Assembly (NCBI RefSeq): GCF_047946665.1
Contig: NZ_CP172312.1
Span: forward strand, 2,046,001-2,110,000
Length of the DNA stretch: 64,000 nt
Source of the DNA: Allohahella sp002354735
GTDB lineage: Bacteria > Pseudomonadota > Gammaproteobacteria > Pseudomonadales > Oleiphilaceae
Direction of reading: 5' to 3'
Made by a program: the position numbers and the translations under genes. The first letter of the stretch is position 1, and each line of letters begins with the position of its first letter. Under the pieces are notes generated by a model, which was not told the DNA's origin, did not search any database, and saw only the letters and a list, made by a program, of their open reading frames with translations. Below, one piece after another: positions 8,754 to 17,897 of the stretch.

Positions 8754-10979
8754 GTGTACATTTTCACAATGGTCGATCACATGCCTCAGCTTCTTCGTGC
8801 AAGTCGCCGCTTTCGCGGCGCGCCTTCTTCCCGCTCACTGACATCAGGGGGCGGCTCCGGATTCCGTCTTGCGGGCGTCGCGCTTCTAATCGCCTTGTGG
8901 AGCGGCGGACCGGCGTTTGCCTTGCAGGAGCCGCAAGCCGAAAGCGGTGTGACCGATCGTGAAGCCTTCCTGGCGGAAAAACTTTCGCCCAGCGTGGCCC
9001 AGGAAAAGGTCAGCCGGGATATCGCAAGACAGCTGCAATATAGCCACTACCGCACCCTGCGCATCGATCGTGAGGTCTCGTCCAAGGTATTCGATAATTA
9101 TCTCAACTACCTTGATGGGCAGAAGCTCTATTTTCTGGAAAGCGACATCAAAGAATTCGAGATCTATCGTCATCGCCTGGACGGGGCCCTCAAAACCGGT
9201 CAGCTCGACCCCGCTTTCCGCATTTATAACCGTCTTCAGGAGCGTCTTTACGATCGCATCAACTATGCGCTGAGCCTGCTTGAGCAGGATAGTGACAAGC
9301 TGGACTTCGAGAAGGACGAAACCATTCTGGTCGACCGGGCTGAAGAGTCCTGGCCAGCCGACGAAGCGGAAATGAATGAAATCTGGCGCAAGCGCGTCAA
9401 GAACAGCATCTTGAGCCTGGAGCTTACTGGCAAGAAAGATGATGAAATCAAGAAGACCCTGCGAAAGCGCTATGAGAGTCAGCTTCGTCGTGCGAGCCAG
9501 ACCCGCAGTGAAGATGTATTTCAGGGTTACATGAACGCTTTCACTGGCGTGTATGATCCTCACACCCAGTATTTCAGCCCACGTGTTTCCGAGAACTTCA
9601 ATATCAACATGTCGTTATCGCTCGAAGGTATCGGCGCGGTTTTGCAGACAGACGATGAATATACGAAAGTTGTGCGACTGGTACCCGCTGGTCCCGCCGA
9701 CAAGGCAGGCCAGCTCAAGCCTGCCGATAAGGTCGTAGCAGTCGGTCAGGACGATGATGGAGAACTGGTCGACGTGGTTGGCTGGCGACTCGAAGAGGTC
9801 GTCGACCTGATTCGCGGCCCCAAGCAGTCTATCGTGCGCCTGAAGGTCATACCTGCGAATGCTGCAAGCGATGATGAAACGAGAGTGCTCAAGATCGTCC
9901 GGGATCGTGTAGCGCTCGAGGATCAATCGGCCAGCAAGGAAGTGCTCGACATCGAGCGCGACGGCAAGAACTACAAGGTGGGTGTGATCGAAATCCCGAC
10001 CTTCTACGCTGACTTCAAGGGCGCGCAACTCGGCGATCCTGACTACAAGCACACCACGGCCGATGTCAGGAAGCTGCTCAAGGAGCTTGAGCAGAGTAAT
10101 ATCGACGGCCTGGTCATTGACCTGAGGAACAACGGCGGCGGCGCGTTACAGGAAGCCATCACGCTCACAGGCCTGTTCATTCCGCAGGGACCGACGGTGC
10201 AGGTTCGCACCAGTGATGACCGCGTAGCCGTTCATAACGATCCAGACACGAGCATCGTATACGGTGGCCCACTAGTCGTATTGGTCAACCGAATGAGTGC
10301 GTCTGCCTCTGAAATTTTCGCTGCCGCCATCCAGGATTATGGCCGCGGCCTCGTGGTAGGCAACCAGACCTTTGGCAAGGGCACCGTGCAGTCAGTGCGG
10401 AACCTGGCGAGCGGTCAGCTCAAGATCACCGAGTTCAAATTCTATCGTGTGTCCGGTGGCAGTACTCAGCATAGTGGTGTCCTGCCCGACATCACCTTCC
10501 CATCAGCCATTGATGTGGCAGAAATTGGCGAAGATGCCTTGCCCGAGGCCCTGCCCTGGGACCAGATTGCTGCCGCTGATTTCGATCGGGTCAGCTCGTT
10601 CGACATGTATCTTCCAGAGCTCGCGCGCAAGCATGAAAGCCGGATGCTGAAGAACAAGGAATACCAGGCCATTCTGGAAGAGATCAGCTTCCTGGCTGAA
10701 GCCAAGGCCGAAAACGAGTTGAGTCTGGTGCTGTCCAGCAGAAAGGCGCAGCTGGAAAAGCAGCGCAAGAAGGAACTTTCTGTGGTCAATGCCAAGCGAA
10801 GTGCGCGTGGCGAAGAAACGTTCAAGGACTTCAGTGCCTATGAAACCTTCGTTGAATCCGAGGCGATGCGAACTGACAAGGACAAGGATGAAGCCGACCT
10901 GTTCACACGGGAGTCCGGTGAAATTCTGATAGATCTGCTGAATGCGCAGAGCCAGGTCGCCAAGCATTCGCCGACCTGA
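8754..10979 (+). CDS. prc: Tail-specific (C-terminal processing) periplasmic protease Prc
   Basis: A 741-residue S41 peptidase of the Prc/Tsp type. A hydrophobic signal segment lies at about 38-57 of the longest frame. Then come the N-terminal helical domain, a PDZ domain (about 285-375) and the protease core. In NRMSASASEIFAAA and TFGKGTVQ the dyad is S517 and K542, with the same 25-residue spacing as S430/K455 of E. coli Tsp. It degrades periplasmic proteins from exposed C-termini and trims envelope substrates. The longest frame opens with GTG at 8754; ATGs at 8769 and 8781 are alternatives, and none has a strong ribosome site. The HTH gene follows after 12 bp. Confidence 0.95.
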   Translation: MYIFTMVDHMPQLLRASRRFRGAPSSRSLTSGGGSGFRLAGVALLIALWSGGPAFALQEPQAESGVTDREAFLAEKLSPSVAQEKVSRDIARQLQYSHYRTLRIDREVSSKVFDNYLNYLDGQKLYFLESDIKEFEIYRHRLDGALKTGQLDPAFRIYNRLQERLYDRINYALSLLEQDSDKLDFEKDETILVDRAEESWPADEAEMNEIWRKRVKNSILSLELTGKKDDEIKKTLRKRYESQLRRASQTRSEDVFQGYMNAFTGVYDPHTQYFSPRVSENFNINMSLSLEGIGAVLQTDDEYTKVVRLVPAGPADKAGQLKPADKVVAVGQDDDGELVDVVGWRLEEVVDLIRGPKQSIVRLKVIPANAASDDETRVLKIVRDRVALEDQSASKEVLDIERDGKNYKVGVIEIPTFYADFKGAQLGDPDYKHTTADVRKLLKELEQSNIDGLVIDLRNNGGGALQEAITLTGLFIPQGPTVQVRTSDDRVAVHNDPDTSIVYGGPLVVLVNRMSASASEIFAAAIQDYGRGLVVGNQTFGKGTVQSVRNLASGQLKITEFKFYRVSGGSTQHSGVLPDITFPSAIDVAEIGEDALPEALPWDQIAAADFDRVSSFDMYLPELARKHESRMLKNKEYQAILEEISFLAEAKAENELSLVLSSRKAQLEKQRKKELSVVNAKRSARGEETFKDFSAYETFVESEAMRTDKDKDEADLFTRESGEILIDLLNAQSQVAKHSPT

Positions 10980-10991
10980 CGTCGAGCGCAC

Positions 10992-11888
10992 ATGAGCAAT
11001 TCGGAGAAGCCAGACAACGCTGCGAAAATGCGCAACTCCGGCGAAAAGGAGCCTGCGAAGGATAGACAAGGCGGCGCATTTAGCTGGGTGAACCGCCTTG
11101 GCGGGCTCACCAGCGGCGCATTCAAGCTTGCCCGCAAGACTGGTAGTGGCTCCTACAAGGTTGGTAAGTCCATACTCAACAGTCAGGATCAGCTCAGACT
11201 GATGGCTGCTGCGGGACAGTCACTGAAAGATCTCAGAGAAGTGACCGGTCTTACGATTACTGAAATCAGTGATGCAGTAAATCTCAAGGATCGCAGTTTC
11301 TGGGAAGCGGTCGAGGACGGCACAGCGACGCTGTCATTCGAACTCATCCTGCGGCTATCAGCGCTGCTGGCCAGAAACGACCCCATTCCCTTCATTCTCA
11401 AGTACACCCGCACCTATAACCCCGAGATCTGGCGCCTGCTGAACGACTGGGGACTTGGTCGCCTGCCATTGCAGTACGAGCGTGAGCGTCAGTTCATCAA
11501 CATCTATCGCCGTCATGACGCTGCACGTACGCTCAGCGACGAAGGTTTCCAGACCGTGCTGGGCTTCACGCGTAAATCATTCGAAATGAGCCTGCATTTC
11601 ATTCAGGAAAGCGAGCGACTCACCGGCGAGAATGAGCGACTGCGGAACGAGAACGCAGCCTTGCAGCGGTCCCTGGCAAAAGCAGAGGACAGTGCCAGGC
11701 GTTTCAAGACAGAGACCGCCCGGCAGCATGATGAGGCTGCCAGTGAGTATCGTCGCTCGATCGGCTCCGAGCGCGATAAAAATGGCGGAAGCGCTTCAAA
11801 AACCTCCAAAAATCGTTCAACGAATCAGCAAGCGGAAGAAGATTCGAGAACTGCCTCTAATAACGGACAATCAACTCAAGAAAATTAA
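10992..11888 (+). CDS. HTH (XRE-like) protein with C-terminal coiled coil
   Basis: A 298-residue cytoplasmic protein. After a basic, low-complexity N-terminus there is a helix-turn-helix-like stretch at about 68-135 (GQSLKDLREVTGLTITEISDAVNL through RLSALLARNDPIPF). The middle is unassigned. A coiled coil runs from about 200 to 245 (SERLTGENERLRNENAALQ), and the tail is polar and disordered. It starts 12 bp after prc, so it is probably co-transcribed with it. A DNA-binding role is inferred only from the HTH resemblance. Confidence 0.75.
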   Translation: MSNSEKPDNAAKMRNSGEKEPAKDRQGGAFSWVNRLGGLTSGAFKLARKTGSGSYKVGKSILNSQDQLRLMAAAGQSLKDLREVTGLTITEISDAVNLKDRSFWEAVEDGTATLSFELILRLSALLARNDPIPFILKYTRTYNPEIWRLLNDWGLGRLPLQYERERQFINIYRRHDAARTLSDEGFQTVLGFTRKSFEMSLHFIQESERLTGENERLRNENAALQRSLAKAEDSARRFKTETARQHDEAASEYRRSIGSERDKNGGSASKTSKNRSTNQQAEEDSRTASNNGQSTQEN

Positions 11889-11953
11889 TTCGGCTGGGCT
11901 ATAGTTACAAGATTACAATATGCTAATCAACGAGCTCGCCCGTTCCGGCCTAC

Positions 11954-11979
11954 CCGGCTCAGACCGGCTCTCCCCGGCT
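11954..11979. repeat. Three CCGGCT repeats at exact 10-bp spacing
   Basis: CCGGCT occurs at 11954, 11964 and 11974, and a degenerate CCGGCC at 11945. This is one helical turn per copy on one DNA face, about 40 bases before the signalling operon start. Confidence 0.5.
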
Positions 11980-12016
11980 TACCACAGCCCTCAGTTATTA
12001 GTTTGGAGTGGTCCCC

Positions 12017-12991
12017 TTGCAAGCGCAGTCAGCACTCATCGTCGATGATTCAGCGACAGCCCGTCTCATGCTCGCCCGCATCCTCAAGAGCATGGATATT
12101 TCAACCAGACAGGCCCGGTCAGGAGAAGAGGCTCTTCAGGTAGCGGCTAACAACCCGCCGGCCATGATCTTTCTCGACCATCTCATGCCTGGGCTCGATG
12201 GCTTCGAAACATTGAAGCTGCTCAAGCAGCAACGCGCCACGGCCGATATTCCGGTCGTTATGTACACATCCCAGAACGCTGCCAAATACGTCGAGGAGGC
12301 CAAATCGCTTGGTGCCATTGGCGTCATTACCAAGCAGGTCGAACGCGGCGATCTGTTTGAACTCGTAGAGAAGATGCTGCTGCAGCGCGCTTCCGTACGC
12401 GCAGATGCCAAGGCGCCACGTTACGATCTCGACTCACCTGAGTCGTTCGAATCTTCGGCTTCAATGAATCCTGAATACGATCTCGACGTCGTCGACATCG
12501 AGATGAACCACGACGAGGATTACTCGCCGCGCTTCGATTCGCGCAAGTTCCGTAACGCGCTGGTGACCGGCGCCAACGATCATGAATTCTCCCGATCGCA
12601 GGGTCACGGGCCAGTGTTGAGCTTCGAGCAGATTGCTGCCATTGAGGCCAATATCAGAGAAGCCGTCGTTGCCGAATTGCATGCGCAGGATCGCGTACTG
12701 GTGAAACGCTTCAAATGGGCTACGCTTGGCTTGGCAGCCTTTGCAATCATCATGCTGTCCACCCTGCTGGCCCAGGAAACGCATATCGATCAGCTCGATA
12801 ACAAGATTGCGACCCTGGAGCAGAGTTTTTCGGCCCGTCAACCTGCTGTTGAACTGGCCCAGCTACAACAGCTTTCGAAGAAAGTTGAGGCGCTGGGAAC
12901 AGAAGCCCAGCAAGTTGATGTGCTTGAAGCTCAGGTTGGCGAGATGAGACTTATGGTGAACGAGATGATTGGTATCCTAGAGGATAATTAG
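12017..12991 (+). CDS. Receiver domain protein with membrane anchor and periplasmic coiled coil
   Basis: A 324-residue protein. A CheY-like receiver fills about 1-122, with acidic D10/D11, phospho-acceptor D54 (IFLDHLMPG), T84 and K106. An acidic linker follows, then one transmembrane helix at 233-252 and a heptad-rich coiled coil (255-320) that should be periplasmic. Having the output side on the far side of the membrane from the receiver is unusual. A TTG start at 12017 is chosen because GGAG at 12005-12008 sits 8 bases before it; the GTG at 12008 overlaps that site. It overlaps the next gene by one base (TAGTG), so the two are translationally linked. Confidence 0.88.
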   Translation: MQAQSALIVDDSATARLMLARILKSMDISTRQARSGEEALQVAANNPPAMIFLDHLMPGLDGFETLKLLKQQRATADIPVVMYTSQNAAKYVEEAKSLGAIGVITKQVERGDLFELVEKMLLQRASVRADAKAPRYDLDSPESFESSASMNPEYDLDVVDIEMNHDEDYSPRFDSRKFRNALVTGANDHEFSRSQGHGPVLSFEQIAAIEANIREAVVAELHAQDRVLVKRFKWATLGLAAFAIIMLSTLLAQETHIDQLDNKIATLEQSFSARQPAVELAQLQQLSKKVEALGTEAQQVDVLEAQVGEMRLMVNEMIGILEDN

Positions 12992-14670
12992 TGTTCTTTC
13001 GCGCCTATGAACGGAAGAAGTTTCTCATCGTAGACGACTTCGACAGCTTTGTTATCTCCCTTAAACAAATGCTCCGTAGCATGGGCGCATCGGATGTCCA
13101 CAGCGCACGTAACGGCGACGAAGCCGTTGAAGCCTGCCTAAGTCGACATCATGATGTGGTCTTCTGCGATTACAACATGGGTGATCGCAAGAACGGTCAG
13201 CAGGTACTCGAAGAACTGAGACATCGCAAACTCCTGCGCCACACTGATATATTCTGCATGATCAGCGCCGAAGCCAGCAGCGACATGGTATTCGGCGCAC
13301 TCGAATATTCTCCCGACGCCTATATCACCAAACCCATTACCCGTGCACTGCTCGCCAACCGCATGGACAAGCTGATCGAGCTGAAAGACTCGGTGCTGGA
13401 TATCAACAAGGCGATTGACCTCGAAGACTATTCCAAAGCTATCAGTCTGTGTGCGAAACACCTGCGAATCGGTTCGAAATTCAAGGTCTGGCTGTACAAG
13501 ACCCAGGCCCACCTGTTTTACATGGTGGGCGATTATCAGCATGCGAAGAAGATCTACGCAGACATCCTGAAGAGTCGCGATATCGACTGGGCTCGATTGG
13601 GTATGGCCCGTGTCATGCTGGCTGAAGGTAGTGCTGCAGAGGCAGAGGCAGAATTCGAGTTCCTGCTGCAGAAGAATCCTCAGCTGGTTGAAGCCTATGA
13701 CCTCAAGGCTGAGGCGCATCGCCAGCAGAAGCAATACAAGCTCGCCCAGCAATCCCTTCTGGCGGCCACGACCATCTCACCCATGGCCCTCACCCGGCAG
13801 CGCAAGCTGGCAGAGCTGAGCGTCGATATCGGTGATCTTGACCAAGCCATGAGCGCCTATAAGCAGGCAGTCAAACTGAGCGACAAGAGCTGTCTCGAGA
13901 GTTCGGACACCTATTTGCAGTATGCCCAGGTGATCGCCGATGTGACGAGCAGGAAGGTTACGGAGACGCCCGACGATCCAAACCTGCAGCGTGACACGGA
14001 GCTCATGCTGAAAGAGGCCTCACAGGCGCTCGATCGAACCAGACGCCGATTTGCCAGTGACCCTGGCGTAGTCATGCGGGCGCACATGGCCGAGGCCAGA
14101 AACTGCCAGGCCGCGGGCAAGGAGCATCGCGCCGCGGACGCGCTCGACAAGGCTCAGGCAGTGGTGGAAAAAGCTACTGCGAACCCGGAAGGTACGCTCG
14201 ACCCAATGGTTCTGCTCGACATGGCCCAAAGCCTTTTCGATATCGGCAAGAAGGAAGAAGGCGATGCGCTGCTGAAACGGCTGGCGGAAGATAATGCCAA
14301 CAATCCGACGATTCTGCGGAAGATCAACGAGCTCATCGAAGAACCGGTGAGCATGAAGGAAAAGCTCATTGCTCGAGAGCGCAACAAGAGCGGCATCCAG
14401 GCTTACGAGCAGAACCGCTTTGCAGAGGCGATTGCCTACTTTGAAGAAGCTATCGCGATTACGCCGCTGCAGGTGGGCCTCAACCTCAACTTCATCCAGG
14501 CCCTGGTGAAGATGGCAGCTGATAAGCCCCTCGACCAGCGACTGGTCGAAGCCGGTCGACAGAGCTTGCGCTCGCTTGAGCGAATCGAGGCATCAGACAA
14601 GCAGTACAAGCGCTTTACCCACCTGCAGGAACGCTTCAACAAAGTCACTGCAAGCGGAGCAAGCGCATGA
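12991..14670 (+). CDS. Response regulator with TPR repeats
   Basis: A 559-residue protein: a CheY-like receiver at 1-130 with D15/D16 and phospho-acceptor D60 (VVFCDYNMG), K in YITKPIT, then a long array of TPR-like helical repeats to about residue 545. TPRs bind partner proteins, so the phosphorylated receiver probably controls an interaction rather than DNA. The GTG start overlaps the stop of the upstream receiver gene, and its own stop overlaps the kinase start by four bases (ATGA). No DNA-binding or enzymatic output domain is visible. The TPR/receiver plus soluble kinase pairing occurs in other Gammaproteobacteria, to my recollection without a settled role. Confidence 0.9.
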   Translation: MFFRAYERKKFLIVDDFDSFVISLKQMLRSMGASDVHSARNGDEAVEACLSRHHDVVFCDYNMGDRKNGQQVLEELRHRKLLRHTDIFCMISAEASSDMVFGALEYSPDAYITKPITRALLANRMDKLIELKDSVLDINKAIDLEDYSKAISLCAKHLRIGSKFKVWLYKTQAHLFYMVGDYQHAKKIYADILKSRDIDWARLGMARVMLAEGSAAEAEAEFEFLLQKNPQLVEAYDLKAEAHRQQKQYKLAQQSLLAATTISPMALTRQRKLAELSVDIGDLDQAMSAYKQAVKLSDKSCLESSDTYLQYAQVIADVTSRKVTETPDDPNLQRDTELMLKEASQALDRTRRRFASDPGVVMRAHMAEARNCQAAGKEHRAADALDKAQAVVEKATANPEGTLDPMVLLDMAQSLFDIGKKEEGDALLKRLAEDNANNPTILRKINELIEEPVSMKEKLIARERNKSGIQAYEQNRFAEAIAYFEEAIAITPLQVGLNLNFIQALVKMAADKPLDQRLVEAGRQSLRSLERIEASDKQYKRFTHLQERFNKVTASGASA

Positions 14671-15392
14671 GCAATTCAGGCCAGCCGATCGATTTTGCCT
14701 TCGTGATGGCTTCCAGCGTTCACGATATGAAGAACTCGCTGAGCCTGCTGCTGCACAGTATCGACGAACTGGCGGCACTGTTGCCGGAGGTCGATGGTAA
14801 CCATCCGGCCAGTCATCGGATTTCGACCCTGCAATACGAGGCTTCGCGGGTCAACAACGACCTGGTTCAGTTGCTCACCTTGTACAAGCTGGAAAACAGC
14901 GTCGCCGGTATTACGCTTGACGAACACGATGTCGATGATTTCCTACTCGAGCAAGTGGCGCGCTATGAACCCCTGTTCCAGTCGCGTGGTGTCGACTGTG
15001 AGATTCAGTGTGCGACTGGACTGACTGCCGTATTCGACCGGGACCTTGTAAGCGGCATCATCAACAATGTTCTAGCTAACGCCATACGCTACTGCGAGAA
15101 GACCATTGTCATTTCGGCTCAAGAACCAGTGGCACCCTCGGATGCTGAATATGGCGTGCTGATATCGATAGCGGACGATGGCACGGGCTTTCCTGACGAA
15201 ATGTTGAGCGCGGCGGACGAGTTTCACCTGAGCAGTGATTTTCGTTCCGGCAGCACGCATCTCGGCCTCTACTTTGCCGACCGGATCGCTAAATTGCATA
15301 GCGGCAACGATTTGACAGGCAAGGTGCGGCTGCGCAACGGTCAGGTAGGCCCTTCTGGTTCAGGCGCCGTATTCGAGCTGCTGCTGCCCTGA
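14667..15392 (+). CDS. Soluble sensor histidine kinase
   Basis: A 241-residue kinase without membrane spans or a recognised sensor domain. The phospho-accepting H19 is in SSVHDMKNSLSLLLHS. The N box (NNVLANAIRY), G1 (DDGTGFP) and a G2-like segment (GSTHLGLYFADRIAKLH) form the HATPase domain at about 115-240. Being short and soluble, it likely takes its input from a partner such as the TPR receiver encoded just before it (ATGA overlap). Its last 33 bases overlap the 3' end of the convergent MATE gene. Confidence 0.9.
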   Translation: MSNSGQPIDFAFVMASSVHDMKNSLSLLLHSIDELAALLPEVDGNHPASHRISTLQYEASRVNNDLVQLLTLYKLENSVAGITLDEHDVDDFLLEQVARYEPLFQSRGVDCEIQCATGLTAVFDRDLVSGIINNVLANAIRYCEKTIVISAQEPVAPSDAEYGVLISIADDGTGFPDEMLSAADEFHLSSDFRSGSTHLGLYFADRIAKLHSGNDLTGKVRLRNGQVGPSGSGAVFELLLP

Positions 15393-16772
15393 CACTCGGG
15401 CGAAACGTCTAAGCAGATAAGCCAGTCCGAAGGCTGCCGAAGCCAAGCCGATGCCCAGTCCAAGCCAGATGCCCATCAGTCCTAGCCAGTGCAGGCCCAG
15501 CCACGCCGCTGGAAAGCCAATCAGCCAGTAGCTTATCGTTGCCACCACTGTAGGCGACGTGCCCATCCTGAAGGCTCTGGTGGCCGTCATCAATATCACC
15601 TGCACGCAGTCCACTGCCTGGAAGATTGCCGCCACAAACAACAGTTGGATACTCAAGTCACGCAACTCAGCTGCCTGATCAGCTTGTCCCGCGGACGATG
15701 CGGCGGCTGCGGTACTGTCGACCCCGAGCGTGAATAGTCCGACCAGCCAGTGTGGCACGAGAATAAAGACGCTAGCTGCGATCGCGCAGAACAGCATACC
15801 CAGTACGAGACCGCCGCGCATGTAGCTGAAGGCCAACGCAATTTGTCCCGCACCGAAACACTGCCCGACTCTGATAGCCGTACCCTGGGCTATACCGATG
15901 TAGATATTGAAAGACAGCGAAGCCGTCTGGAAGGCGATTTGATGCGCAGCCAATGCCACCAGCCCAAGCGTACCGGCCAGCACGGTAGCCATGGTAAACA
16001 GGCCAATCTCCATAGCCCAGGCCAGCGCTATTGGCACACCCAGCGTCCAGAACGGGATGAGTTGGCGGAAGCTGAATCCTGCGCCAGAAAGCGCCTGCAG
16101 TACCGGTTTAACCTGCTCGTCACGCCATAACTCGCGCAATAGCAACACGAGCATCAGCAGCTGAACCACGGCCGTGCCCATTGCCACACCCGCAACACCG
16201 AAACCAGACCAGCCCCCGAAACCAGACATCAACAGATAGCTGACCGGCGCGTTGAGCGCGCAGCAGAACAGGCTGATACGCATGAGGCTGCGGGTTCGCC
16301 CGAGCCCTGCTGCCAGGCCACGGAAGATCAGGAATACGAAAGCAGGAAAACTGATCAGCGCCGCAGTCTGCAGATATGTTGCTGCATGCGGTATGTTGGC
16401 AGGGCTCTGATCCAACAGTGGCAGCAGCGCTGGCAGGAACTGCAGCGCAAGGGCCAGCACGAACGCGGTGAAAAGCGCCAGCACGATGCCAGCCTTGACA
16501 GCGCAGGCGATGCGATGTGTGCGTTGTTGCTGCGAGATACCAGTTGTGCCAGAGAGTATGGCAACTTCATTACCTAGTGCCGAGAACAAACCGGTCATTA
16601 CTGTAATGATGAACAGGTATATACTGGCACCGAGTCCGCCGCCGCCAAGCTCGGCAAGACCGAGCAGGCCGAACATCACGGTGTCGGTGAACATCATGAG
16701 CGACTGTGCAATCTGGGCGGCCGACAGCGGCCACGAGAGTCTGAACACCTCTCTGAACACCTGAATCTTCAA
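15360..16772 (-). CDS. MATE-family efflux transporter
   Basis: About 470 residues with 12 hydrophobic segments in the MATE pattern, including the N-terminal FRLSWPLSAAQIAQSLMMFTD-type helix and glycine/proline-rich helices throughout. Members export cationic drugs and metabolites in exchange for Na+ or H+. The start is uncertain. The longest frame opens at 17003 but would overlap dinB by more than 200 bases. A TTG at 16772 with AGGA nine bases before it gives normal length and leaves 18 bp to the divergent dinB; an ATG at 16817 is the alternative. Confidence 0.88.
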   Translation of the reverse strand: MKIQVFREVFRLSWPLSAAQIAQSLMMFTDTVMFGLLGLAELGGGGLGASIYLFIITVMTGLFSALGNEVAILSGTTGISQQQRTHRIACAVKAGIVLALFTAFVLALALQFLPALLPLLDQSPANIPHAATYLQTAALISFPAFVFLIFRGLAAGLGRTRSLMRISLFCCALNAPVSYLLMSGFGGWSGFGVAGVAMGTAVVQLLMLVLLLRELWRDEQVKPVLQALSGAGFSFRQLIPFWTLGVPIALAWAMEIGLFTMATVLAGTLGLVALAAHQIAFQTASLSFNIYIGIAQGTAIRVGQCFGAGQIALAFSYMRGGLVLGMLFCAIAASVFILVPHWLVGLFTLGVDSTAAAASSAGQADQAAELRDLSIQLLFVAAIFQAVDCVQVILMTATRAFRMGTSPTVVATISYWLIGFPAAWLGLHWLGLMGIWLGLGIGLASAAFGLAYLLRRFARVSGQQQLEYGA

Positions 16773-16790
16773 GCGATTGATATCCTGCGA

Positions 16791-17888
16791 ATGACGAGAA
16801 GCCGCAAGATCATACATATAGATGCCGATGCCTTCTACGCCGCGATTGAAATCCGTGACGATCCGGGGCTGCGTGGTCTGCCGGTGGCCGTGGGCGGTAG
16901 TGCTGATCGGCGCGGCGTGATCACCACCTGCAGCTATGAAGCCCGACGCTATGGCGTAAGGTCGGCGATGTCGACCGGTGAGGCCATGCGACTCTGCCCT
17001 CACCTGGTACTGGTCGGCGTCAACATGGATAAATACCGCAGCGCGTCTGCCGTGATGCGCGACATCTTCAAGGAATATACTGACCTCGTTGAACCGCTTT
17101 CGCTCGATGAAGCCTATCTCGACGTGAGTGACAGTAGGCAGTGTCGAGGCAGCGCCACATTGATGGCCACCGAAATCCGCAGACGAATCTTCGAGGCTTT
17201 AGCCATCACGGTGTCAGCGGGTGTCGCGCCGAACAAGTTTTTGGCGAAGATAGCCAGTGACTGGAACAAACCGGATGGGCTTAAAGTGGTACGGCCGGAC
17301 GAGGTGGAAGATTTCGTCACCGACTTGCCTGTGAAACGCATTCATGGCGTTGGCCGCGTTACAGCTGAACGGCTGCAGCGGCATGGTATCGAAACCTGTG
17401 GCGATATCAGATCGTGGCAACTGAACGATCTGATGAAACAATTCGGCAGCTTCGGGCATCGTCTGCATGAGTTCGCCTACGGTCGGGACGAGCGGGAAGT
17501 CACGAGTGACCGCATTCGCAAGTCGGTTTCAGTCGAGCACACTTACGCTGAAGATCTGGCTGATGCGAAAGCCTGCTACGACTGTCTGCCAGATTTGCTC
17601 GAGCGGCTGAACACTCGGCTATCGCGCATGCCGGAACACTTCCAGGTGAGCAAGAGCTTCGTCAAAGTGAAGTTCGATAATTTCACTACGACCACGCTGG
17701 AACGAGTCGGCACCGATGCGACGGCGGACAATTTCGCAGCCTTGTTCAGCGAAGCACTCGCAAGGGAGAACCGTGCCGTCCGCCTGCTCGGCATTGGTGT
17801 GCGATTCCGTCAAACGGGTGACGCACACGGCGGCATTCAGCTCGACCTGTTTCCTGAGTTGGCTGGGCTGACAGCTTCGCGCGCTTAA
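16791..17888 (+). CDS. dinB: DNA polymerase IV (Y family)
   Basis: A 365-residue translesion polymerase of normal length. The metal-binding acidic residues are D11 (HIDADAFYAAIE) and D106/E107 (SLDEAYLDVS). Palm, fingers, HhH (RIHGVGRVTAERL) and little-finger regions follow in order. It bypasses damaged template bases with low fidelity. The C-terminus (IQLDLFPELAG) looks like a QLxLF-type beta-clamp-binding motif. No LexA box was recognised in the very short divergent gap to the MATE gene. Confidence 0.95.
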   Translation: MTRSRKIIHIDADAFYAAIEIRDDPGLRGLPVAVGGSADRRGVITTCSYEARRYGVRSAMSTGEAMRLCPHLVLVGVNMDKYRSASAVMRDIFKEYTDLVEPLSLDEAYLDVSDSRQCRGSATLMATEIRRRIFEALAITVSAGVAPNKFLAKIASDWNKPDGLKVVRPDEVEDFVTDLPVKRIHGVGRVTAERLQRHGIETCGDIRSWQLNDLMKQFGSFGHRLHEFAYGRDEREVTSDRIRKSVSVEHTYAEDLADAKACYDCLPDLLERLNTRLSRMPEHFQVSKSFVKVKFDNFTTTTLERVGTDATADNFAALFSEALARENRAVRLLGIGVRFRQTGDAHGGIQLDLFPELAGLTASRA

Positions 17889-17897
17889 GGAGCGGCT

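Noticed and set aside
15360..15392. 33-bp convergent overlap of kinase and MATE genes, repeated in size at 61119-61151
   Set aside because: The equal lengths appear to be chance; both overlaps lie in ordinary C-terminal coding sequence.
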